DNA of 15,330 nucleotides from Treponema sp. (GTDB lineage Bacteria; Spirochaetota; Spirochaetia; Treponematales; Breznakiellaceae), in NCBI GenBank assembly GCA_009785545.1, contig WQWD01000022.1, positions 1 through 15,330 of the forward strand, given 5' to 3'. A program made the translations under genes and the position numbers. Shown piece after piece: positions 7,504 to 13,253 of this stretch (position 1 is the stretch's first letter; each line of letters starts with the position of its first letter). Under the pieces are notes generated by a model. That model saw nothing but the letters and a program-made list of their open reading frames with translations. It was not told the DNA's origin and did no database searches.

Positions 7504-7537
7504 ATTTTCCTCCTATGCAAAATAAATTTACTTTCAA

Positions 7538-7554
7538 CCGAAAGAACCTTTCGG
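7538..7554 (-). other. Short hairpin in the leader of the GH18 gene
   Basis: CCGAAAG and CTTTCGG form a perfect 7-bp stem with a 3-nt loop. Flanking CTTT and AAAG could add pairs across a small internal loop. It lies 34 nt upstream of the ATG at 7503, before AGGAGG. Confidence 0.5.
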
Positions 7555-7568
7555 GAAAAGCACATTGT

Positions 7569-7603
7569 ACTTGAGAGGCAACCCGGTTGGTTGCCTCTCA
7601 AGT
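7569..7603 (-). repeat. 15-bp hairpin with AACCG pentaloop (hairpin-family member)
   Basis: ACTTGAGAGGCAACC and GGTTGCCTCTCAAGT form a perfect 15-bp stem. The loop is CGGTT on the plus strand, AACCG on the minus strand. It shares stem length and loop with hairpins at 9446-9481 and 15210-15244 but not stem sequence. It lies midway in the gap between the beta-barrel and GH18 genes, both minus strand. Plus-strand reading gives a T-run a few bases after the stem, but no plus-strand gene here needs a terminator. Confidence 0.7.
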
Positions 7604-7606
7604 CTT

Positions 7607-7638
7607 GCATTTTTTCGGTCAAAGCCCTGCAAAAATGC
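7607..7638 (-). other. A/T-rich hairpin
   Basis: GCATTTTT (7607-7614) and AAAAATGC (7631-7638) are perfect inverted 8-bp arms with a 16-nt loop. It is the third of four hairpins filling 7504-7687. On its own it could be chance in AT-rich DNA. Confidence 0.35.
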
Positions 7639-7652
7639 GATTTTTATAAAGA

Positions 7653-7684
7653 AGTTGTTCAGAAACTGAAGTTTCCGAACAACT
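7653..7684 (-). terminator. Post-stop hairpin sharing its stem with the one at 4021
   Basis: The minus strand reads AGTTGTTCGGAAAC, loop TTCA, then GTTTCTGAACAACT. The 14-pair stem includes one G-U pair that is C-A on the opposite strand, favouring a minus-strand RNA role. It starts 3 nt after the beta-barrel gene's stop codon and is followed by TCTTTAT, a weak U-tract. The 5' arm is identical over 14 bases to that of the hairpin after the GH18 stop. Confidence 0.5.
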
Positions 7685-7687
7685 CCA

Positions 7688-9232
7688 TTAATTCCCTCTT
7701 TGCAGTCTTACTCTCAGCCCGATTGGTATCTGAAACATAGACAAAGTATCTACAGTATCTGCCGCTGTATTTCCGGAAGGAAATTCATTTACTCTTTCGT
7801 TTAATTCTTGATTTACAGTCCGCCATGTATATTGGTAAACAATCCCTGCCCAAGCCTCAACTGTGGAACCTAAACGAAAATTCGCTCTTGCTTCTACAGA
7901 AAAATAACTGTTTAACATTCTAAACTGAGGTGTTTCGTCTATACGAAGAAGGTTTCGTGCATAAAAAGTACCCTCTAACCCCGGTGTAAACTGGTACGAA
8001 ATACCAAAACCGTTCCATAAAAATGTATGGTTTACGTTTGCAATATCAGCCGCTGCTGTGTCCGCCGATCTTAGTCCGTGATCCGTTAAAAGCGGATCCG
8101 GGCTGTGCAGGTTAAATATTCTGTAGTTTTTATCCGTCCAAAAACTAAAGTTGTGATCTGTCACTAAAGTAAGGCTGCCGTGCCTAAACCTTGCGGCAAA
8201 ATTTATGCCGTGTTTAAAAACTTGCGGCATTACCGTTTGGAACGCAGATCCTGTTACAGCAGAAAAAGAAAATTCTTCCAGATATTGTACTAATATTCCG
8301 GCATAACCGATCGTAATTCCCAACGAGTCATCCCTAAAAGGGTAAAAACTCCCAAAACTTCCAAAAACATGGTTGGTTATTTCTGTATTTGCACCACGGG
8401 GAACAATAATGTCTTCTGCCTCAATGTATTGAAACAAGGTTTGGTCGATTTCGTGCTGCCAGATGTAAGACACGTTAAATCTTGCAATGTCCCCGATTAT
8501 TGTTCCTATGTTCGCACCGTACTGCATCCGCTTACCGTAAACAGATCTCGCTGTAAATGAACCGGTTGGAAGGAATTGGAAACTTCCGTGGTCTCCGCCC
8601 AAATTAAGCGGATTTCCGCCGCCGGCAAAAGCAATTACAACAGGGGCAATTCCTCTTGAATCAAGATCTAGCTCGAATAAAATACCGCTTCCTTGAGTAA
8701 TGTCATCGGGGTTTATGTTGCTGTCTATCGTAGGATTTTCCGACCCGACCGCTGCGACATTACGAACTCTGTCATCGTATACACGCAAACCTGCACCCGC
8801 TCCTTGCGAATTAGCAAAAGTAAAACGAATATCGTTGCCGGCTGTAACCTTAATCATATCATCAAAAAAACTAACCCACGCTCTAACGCCTCCAAGACCG
8901 CCCGAGTTAACAGAAAGAGTTCCCCCAAACCATTCGGCGTTGTAAGCAAAACCGACACTTGTACCATCAAGAACATTGATATTACCAAATGGGTAGTTAT
9001 TTATTAGCGAATAACCGCTTCGGCGAAAACGCTGTACTTCGTCAGAAAAATTTGCCATTGTCATTTGAAACATATTACTGTTCATTTCTACCTGTGCGGT
9101 AAAACCCCGCTCAGTGTCAATTATCAGTACTTCATCCTGTTCGGCATGATCTACTGTTCCAAAAGCCTGACCAAAAATTTGGGAAAACGTTAAACCAAAC
9201 AAAACCAACACTATTCCAATTTTTTTAAACAT
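7688..9232 (-). CDS. Predicted outer-membrane beta-barrel protein of unknown family
   Basis: The 514-residue product has a classical signal peptide (MFKKIGIVLVLFGLTFSQIFGQA) without a lipobox. The rest is rich in alternating hydrophobic/polar strands with aromatic girdle-like residues, Gly and Asn, and has no long hydrophobic helix. Examples are SVGFAYNAEWFGGTLSVNSG, FGISYQFTPGLEGTFYARN and the closing QIPIGLRVRLQRG. This composition fits a porin-like outer-membrane barrel. I do not recognise the family. Start: the ATG at 9232 has AAGGAG 6 nt upstream and begins the signal; an in-frame ATG at 9250 lies before the ribosome site. Its position between the solute-binding lipoprotein and the GH18 enzyme suggests it may admit glycan fragments, but nothing in the sequence proves a substrate. 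Confidence 0.7.
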   Translation of the reverse strand: MFKKIGIVLVLFGLTFSQIFGQAFGTVDHAEQDEVLIIDTERGFTAQVEMNSNMFQMTMANFSDEVQRFRRSGYSLINNYPFGNINVLDGTSVGFAYNAEWFGGTLSVNSGGLGGVRAWVSFFDDMIKVTAGNDIRFTFANSQGAGAGLRVYDDRVRNVAAVGSENPTIDSNINPDDITQGSGILFELDLDSRGIAPVVIAFAGGGNPLNLGGDHGSFQFLPTGSFTARSVYGKRMQYGANIGTIIGDIARFNVSYIWQHEIDQTLFQYIEAEDIIVPRGANTEITNHVFGSFGSFYPFRDDSLGITIGYAGILVQYLEEFSFSAVTGSAFQTVMPQVFKHGINFAARFRHGSLTLVTDHNFSFWTDKNYRIFNLHSPDPLLTDHGLRSADTAAADIANVNHTFLWNGFGISYQFTPGLEGTFYARNLLRIDETPQFRMLNSYFSVEARANFRLGSTVEAWAGIVYQYTWRTVNQELNERVNEFPSGNTAADTVDTLSMFQIPIGLRVRLQRGN

Positions 9233-9445
9233 ACTTACTCCTTCATACAAAAAAATATAAAGATCGTTTCAAAAGACTCGACAAATCAAATATATGAGAA
9301 CAAAATCAGAAAGGCAAGGAATAAAATTCGATTTCGAATTTAGTGATGCTTTTTGAGCAAATAGTGTTGGTAAAATGAGCCTCTTGCAAAGACTGAAGTT
9401 TTGCAATTGCCTCAAATGATTTATTTTTTAGATGGGGGTTAATTA

Positions 9446-9481
9446 GTGTCTGTCCATAAAGTGGTTCTTTATGGACGACAC
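9446..9481 (-). repeat. 15-pair hairpin with AACCA pentaloop (hairpin-family member)
   Basis: Plus-strand GTGTC-T-GTCCATAAAG pairs with CTTTATGGAC-GACAC, leaving one bulged T. The loop is TGGTT on the plus strand, AACCA on the minus strand. Loop sequence and pair number match the hairpins at 7569 and 15210. It lies in the minus-strand gap between the solute-binding and beta-barrel genes. Confidence 0.7.
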
Positions 9482-9536
9482 TTTGTATTTTCTCACCTTT
9501 TTTTGCAAAAGGTTACGAAAGTACATCTTTCAAGGA

Positions 9537-9572
9537 AGTCTGTCTAAAATGCTCTGCATTTATAGACAGACT
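9537..9572 (-). terminator. Long hairpin after the solute-binding gene
   Basis: AGTCTGTCTA-AAATGC pairs with GCATTT-A-TAGACAGACT around a 3-nt loop. That is 16 pairs with one bulged A. It begins 26 nt past the stop of the solute-binding gene. No U-tract follows on the minus strand, so it may be a 3'-end stabiliser or a pause site rather than a standard intrinsic terminator. Confidence 0.5.
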
Positions 9573-9598
9573 CTAATTATTCGTGTGAAGCAGTTTTT

Positions 9599-11035
9599 TT
9601 AATTCATTCCAAAATGTTCATCAATTTGACGCTGGGCTTCTGCCATTATTCTGTCAAAACCTACAGCCATCAGTTGTTCGATAATTTGAGGTATAAGCAC
9701 ATCAGGATTTGCAGCTCCTAATGTTAAGTCTACGGCAAACCTGTCCCAAACGCTGGTTGCATTAACCATTTCTATCATTACAGGTTCAAGATCCATATTA
9801 AAGCCCAGCACTGTCGATGGTGCAGCGGCTTCATTTTGAGCGCGTATTTCATCAAGGAATCCGGGGGGCATTGTATCCAGGGGAGTCAGGACAAAGAAAT
9901 TACCCTGCTGAAAATTGGAAAGCGGCCAATCTGTCCGCAAACGCCTAATCAATGTTCCGTCTTCGATATACTCAAAATGTCTTCCTTCGATACCAACATG
10001 GAGCATATCCCGCAATTTTGTATCAGTGTTAACCAATTGCAGCAGACGCAAAGCATCGCCTTTATGCCTGGAATTAACATTGATAGCGTTCATTGAACCC
10101 TGAATCGAACCGGTAGAAATAGAAGGGCCAAAGAAAGGCACAGCTTCATATCTCTCCACGCCTTCGGTATCGGCAAACATATAAGCCACTGAAGGCCACG
10201 CCTGAGCCATGAAGAAAGGTCGTCCGATTGGAAGCTCGTCTACCAGATTTGCGTCAGGGTTTATGATACCGTCTCTGAACCATGAATACATAAATCTTAA
10301 TTTTTCTTGAAGATCTTCTTCGAGTAATGTATTTATTACACGGCGTTCAGGATCGTCAAGCCTGACCCCCATGGGCGGCAAACTTGCGGAAAGTCCGTCG
10401 AAAATATCAAAAATGAAAGGATTACTGCCTCGAGCAAGCCGAAACGGGTGAAAGCGGGGGTCTGATTCGCCAGCTCTCATTTTACGAAATACATAATCAA
10501 GATATTCAAAATCCGTGCGGGTCAGGTCTATATCGTATTTATCAACAAAATAACCGTCCCAAAAGAAAAAGGCCGTTATAGCTGAATCTTTATAGGTAGG
10601 AATTGAAAAAATACGATTGTTGATTCTGACACCTTCCCATAATAAATCTGGAATAACTTCTAAAAGTTCAGGCGCATACTCCGGGATAAGATCCGTTAAA
10701 TCCGCAAAAGCGCCAAGCCTTACAAAACGATTGTAAGTGCCTCCATCGACAAACATAATATCATAGTAAATCCCGGCATTGATCATTGTATTAAAACGCT
10801 GCGCAGCTTCTCCCCAGCCTGCAAGTCTTATATCAAGCCGTACACCGATTTTTTCTTCGATATAATCGGAAATAACTCTCATATCCCTGTTAAATCCTGC
10901 CTGACTCGTACCAACCATCCACCAGATAAGCGTAGGCGCACTCGGTTCCCTCTCACAAGCGGTAAAGGTAAATGCAACGGACATTAATACCGCACAAATA
11001 ATCGCAACAGCCGTAATTTTTTTAGCTATCTTCAT
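9599..11035 (-). CDS. ABC transporter solute-binding lipoprotein (family 1, LipO-like, DUF3502 C-terminus)
   Basis: The 478-residue lipoprotein has a signal ending FTFTAC (Cys27). It then has a family-1 carbohydrate-type binding fold, with WWMVGTSQAGFNRDM near the N-terminus, INAGIYYDIMFVDG and LIPEYAP. The C-terminal third, from about residue 340, resembles the DUF3502 module found in LipO-type proteins (KGDALRLLQLVNTD, VGIEGRHFEYIEDG, STVLGFNMDLEP). Start: AGGAG sits 5 nt before the ATG at 11035 and no competing start is needed. Permease and ATPase genes are not in the window, so the partner transporter must be elsewhere. It is divergent from the GH130 gene and lies upstream of the beta-barrel and GH18 genes, so a mannose/GlcNAc-containing oligosaccharide is a reasonable ligand guess. 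Related LipO-type proteins can have other ligands. Confidence 0.85.
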   Translation of the reverse strand: MKIAKKITAVAIICAVLMSVAFTFTACEREPSAPTLIWWMVGTSQAGFNRDMRVISDYIEEKIGVRLDIRLAGWGEAAQRFNTMINAGIYYDIMFVDGGTYNRFVRLGAFADLTDLIPEYAPELLEVIPDLLWEGVRINNRIFSIPTYKDSAITAFFFWDGYFVDKYDIDLTRTDFEYLDYVFRKMRAGESDPRFHPFRLARGSNPFIFDIFDGLSASLPPMGVRLDDPERRVINTLLEEDLQEKLRFMYSWFRDGIINPDANLVDELPIGRPFFMAQAWPSVAYMFADTEGVERYEAVPFFGPSISTGSIQGSMNAINVNSRHKGDALRLLQLVNTDTKLRDMLHVGIEGRHFEYIEDGTLIRRLRTDWPLSNFQQGNFFVLTPLDTMPPGFLDEIRAQNEAAAPSTVLGFNMDLEPVMIEMVNATSVWDRFAVDLTLGAANPDVLIPQIIEQLMAVGFDRIMAEAQRQIDEHFGMN

Positions 11036-11176
11036 AAACTCTCCTAGATTTGATTTTTTTCAATCATATCTTACTCTGGTTATAACTGTTTGTAAAGGTT
11101 AATTATAAAAATTTTATGAAAAAAACCTCATTGTTAGCGAATTATCATCAATTCCATTGACATTAACTCCCAATAC
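11036..11176. promoter_or_regulatory. Divergent promoter region between solute-binding and GH130 genes
   Basis: This 141-bp AT-rich gap must contain at least the GH130 promoter and probably the minus-strand one. TTGACA at 11157-11162 is a perfect -35 box on the plus strand, but a convincing -10 at the right spacing is missing. A weak inverted repeat (TGATT at 11051-11055, AATCA at 11062-11066) adjoins the solute-binding gene's ribosome site. I cannot assign exact promoters. Confidence 0.4.
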
Positions 11177-12190
11177 ATGAAGAATACAAACATGAATATA
11201 ATAAAAAACTTACCGCCCCTTCCAAACATTCCTTGGGAGGCTAAACCAAAATCATTTGACAAACGATCCCCTATGTGGCGTTATTCCGGGAATCCTGTTA
11301 TCCCCCGAAACTTAACGGCACATTCAAACAGCATTTTTAACAGTGCTGTAGTTCCATTTGGGGACGGCTTTGCCGGAGTGTTCCGCTGTGATGATACTTC
11401 ACGCCGCATGAACATTCATGCCGGAAAAAGCAAAGACGGTATCAACTGGGTTATCGAAGATAAACCAATTGATTTTATCAAAACAAATTCTGATCTGCCT
11501 GATTCTGAATATAAATACGATCCAAGAGTGGTTTATATCGACGGCCGCTGGTATGTCATTTGGTGCAATGGTTATCACGGCCCCTGCATTGGCATTGGTT
11601 ACACCGATGATTTTGAAAAATTTTACATGATGGAAAATGTTACAATGCCCTTTAACCGCAACGGCGTTCTTTTCCCAAAAAAGATCAACGGGCGTTACGC
11701 AATACTTACCCGCCCCAGTGATTCCGGGCATACTCCATTTGGCGACATCATCTATTCGGAAAGTCCCGATCTTGAATTTTGGGGAAGACACCGCCATGTT
11801 ATGTCCCCGACGCCTTTTGAAAAGAGCGCATGGCAATGCACAAAAATAGGAGCCGGGCCTGCTCCCATCGAAACCACCGAAGGCTGGCTTGTGATTTATC
11901 ACGGCGTGTTAACAAGCTGTAATGGTTTTGTGTATGCTTTTGGCGGCGCATTACTCGACCTGGATAAACCCTGGCAGGTTATTGCCCGCAGCCGCCCTTA
12001 CTTTATTTCTCCGCAGGAAACTTACGAATGTATGGGAGATGTACCCAATGTAACTTTCCCATGCGCCGCCCTTGCTGACGGAGCCACAGGACGGATAGCC
12101 GTTTATTACGGCTGTGCAGATACTGTAACATCTTTGGCATTCGGCATGGTGGACGAAATAGTTGATTTTATCAAAAAAAATCCTGTGTAA
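11177..12190 (+). CDS. GH130 beta-1,4-mannosyl-N-acetylglucosamine (or mannooligosaccharide) phosphorylase
   Basis: The 337-residue product has no signal peptide, so it is cytoplasmic. GH130 enzymes split beta-1,4-mannosides with phosphate, giving alpha-mannose 1-phosphate. The sequence follows the family closely: WRYSGNPVIPRNL, SNSIFNSAVVPFGDGFAGVF, RCDDTSRRMN, YDPRV with the catalytic Asp at 115, PFNRNGVLFPKKINGRYA, RPSDSGHTPFGDI, WQCTKIGAGPAP, YHG with His242, and YECMGDVPNVTFPCAAL. From memory it is very close to the gut-bacterial enzyme Uhgb_MP, a GH130 member acting on the Man-beta-1,4-GlcNAc core of N-glycans, rather than to the mannosylglucose group. The start at 11177 lacks a clear ribosome site; an ATG at 11192 is an alternative. 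It is divergent from the solute-binding gene and meets the next minus-strand gene tail-to-tail after 18 bp. Confidence 0.92.
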   Translation: MKNTNMNIIKNLPPLPNIPWEAKPKSFDKRSPMWRYSGNPVIPRNLTAHSNSIFNSAVVPFGDGFAGVFRCDDTSRRMNIHAGKSKDGINWVIEDKPIDFIKTNSDLPDSEYKYDPRVVYIDGRWYVIWCNGYHGPCIGIGYTDDFEKFYMMENVTMPFNRNGVLFPKKINGRYAILTRPSDSGHTPFGDIIYSESPDLEFWGRHRHVMSPTPFEKSAWQCTKIGAGPAPIETTEGWLVIYHGVLTSCNGFVYAFGGALLDLDKPWQVIARSRPYFISPQETYECMGDVPNVTFPCAALADGATGRIAVYYGCADTVTSLAFGMVDEIVDFIKKNPV

Positions 12191-12208
12191 GGTAGGTTGT
12201 GAATAATC

Positions 12209-12904
12209 TCACCTTCGCAGGTTTATTGCCAGCTGTACTTCGCCAATGCTAATCCCTAGGCGAGAGGCGATTTCCTGCGGAGGCAAGCCTTCGTTAAGCA
12301 AAAGATCTATGTGTGAGCGAATTTGCTTTTTGGAAAGCGGCGGAGGCTTCGCAGCAAGCAGCGGCTCGGCAGGCTCAATAGGCGGCGTTTTTTTAGACGT
12401 TACTTTTTGAGATGTGTCAGTTTCAAATTGCGCTTCTATTAAAGACAATTGCGATGGAGGAGGAGGCGCATTTTCACGGGGTATAGTACTCAACCGAGAT
12501 GAAATTTCGATTGTATCGGTTGGATAATTTTGCGGTGTGTTAATCCCGCCTGGAGAAGTACTCTCGGGAATACCCTGAGGAACATACAAAGCGTCACGAA
12601 TCCCTTTTCCAAGACTTGTGTAAAGCGCTTCGGAGCCTTTGCTTTTTTCAAGTTCCTTTACATAAACAGCGATACGTTTATCAGCGTCTTCGATAACCTC
12701 GTTTAACTTCATTATTCGATCTTCGACTATCTGCGAATCTCTGTCGGTAACTCTGTCGATTTCCGCAATAAGCCTGATAAATTCATCACGGCGTTCGTCA
12801 AGGGTTGAACCTTTTGTTCGTTTTCTTATAAGCCAATGCAGATAAAAAAACATTATCAAACAAAGAGCAAAACTGACAATTGAAACAATAAATAATAGGT
12901 TCAT
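12209..12904 (-). CDS. Membrane-anchored coiled-coil protein with C-terminal helix-turn-helix
   Basis: The 231-residue protein of unknown function has one transmembrane helix at about 3-26 and a charged, coiled-coil-prone segment at about 36-90. A Pro/Ser/Thr-rich linker with a PPPP run follows, then a C-terminal helix-turn-helix-like segment (SKKQIRSHIDLLLNEGLPPQEIASRLGISIGEVQLAINLRR, residues about 191-231; the core is PPQEIASRLGISIGEVQ). The order of parts resembles SwrB/DUF6115-type proteins found at the ends of flagellar operons in Bacillus. That is a likeness of architecture, not demonstrated homology. It starts 13 nt after the stop of the small gene before it, so it is the last gene of the trio. 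Confidence 0.75.
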   Translation of the reverse strand: MNLLFIVSIVSFALCLIMFFYLHWLIRKRTKGSTLDERRDEFIRLIAEIDRVTDRDSQIVEDRIMKLNEVIEDADKRIAVYVKELEKSKGSEALYTSLGKGIRDALYVPQGIPESTSPGGINTPQNYPTDTIEISSRLSTIPRENAPPPPSQLSLIEAQFETDTSQKVTSKKTPPIEPAEPLLAAKPPPLSKKQIRSHIDLLLNEGLPPQEIASRLGISIGEVQLAINLRR

Positions 12905-12917
12905 GTAGTATTCCGTA

Positions 12918-13253
12918 TTAATAACTTATATCTATTTTTTTTCCCAAAGCAGGCTCACGTAAAACAAAGCTTTCAGGTTCGTCGTTTTCATAGTCTTCTT
13001 CATTATTTTCATTTTTATTGCGGTTTTTATCATCATTGTTTTGCTTGTTTGAACGATCCTTTATTTTTTCCGTACCATCTCCCATGTCTTGGGTTTCATT
13101 CACCTGTTTATCAAGTTCATTTGTTTTCCGCAAAAACTGCGCTCCCTGCACTGACTGTGCAATTGCCTGACCCTCTCTCTGGGCGAGCTGCGCTCTCCCA
13201 ACTTTATCAACTTGAGAAAAGAGTGTCTGTAGGTCAATTGGAGCTATAGCCAT
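12918..13253 (-). CDS. Small conserved protein of unknown function
   Basis: The 111-residue product begins MAIAPIDLQTLFSQVDKVGR, continues with a helical Gln/Ala-rich stretch, then has a long Asn/Asp/Glu/Lys-rich low-complexity region before the closing SFVLREPALGKKIDISY. It has no signal and no membrane segment. I chose the ATG at 13253 because AAGGGA lies just before it and the conserved-looking sequence begins there; an upstream in-frame start at 13271 is possible. The gene overlaps the end of the FapA-family gene by 20 nt, which points to translational coupling. I have a general memory of similar small proteins next to FapA genes in spirochaetes but no assigned function. Confidence 0.7.
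   Translation of the reverse strand: MAIAPIDLQTLFSQVDKVGRAQLAQREGQAIAQSVQGAQFLRKTNELDKQVNETQDMGDGTEKIKDRSNKQNNDDKNRNKNENNEEDYENDEPESFVLREPALGKKIDISY

Larger units (their letters stand above)
9233..9598. other. Intergenic region with four hairpins, no gene seen
   Basis: This gap separates the solute-binding gene (ends 9599) from the beta-barrel gene (starts 9232). I see no coding sequence. It holds inverted repeats at 9324-9341 (AAATTCG/CGAATTT, 7 bp), 9384-9406 (TTGCAAA/TTTGCAA, 7 bp), 9446-9481 and 9537-9572. The two larger ones are listed separately. A promoter for the beta-barrel gene is expected here, but I could not pick one confidently. Confidence 0.6.

Noticed and set aside
4654..7525. 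Several plus-strand open frames of 70-204 codons across the GH18 gene
   Set aside because: They mirror a strongly supported 1140-residue gene, have odd Cys/Ser/Arg-rich composition, and carry no ribosome sites worth noting.
7569..7615. Plus-strand intrinsic terminator (stem followed by a T-run)
   Set aside because: No plus-strand gene ends nearby, and the T-run starts several bases after the stem as part of another inverted repeat. The hairpin fits the minus-strand family better.
9251..9598. Possible CRISPR or tandem-repeat array
   Set aside because: The repeated units are inverted arms of separate hairpins. No direct repeats with regular spacers are present.
11157..11202. TTGACA at 11157 with TATAAT at 11197 as the GH130 promoter
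   Set aside because: The spacing is 34 bp, about twice what is usable, and the TATAAT lies inside the proposed coding start.
12186..12215. Terminator between the convergent GH130 and coiled-coil genes
   Set aside because: Only a 5-bp AAGGT/ACCTT match with a long loop is present in this 18-bp gap; too weak to call.
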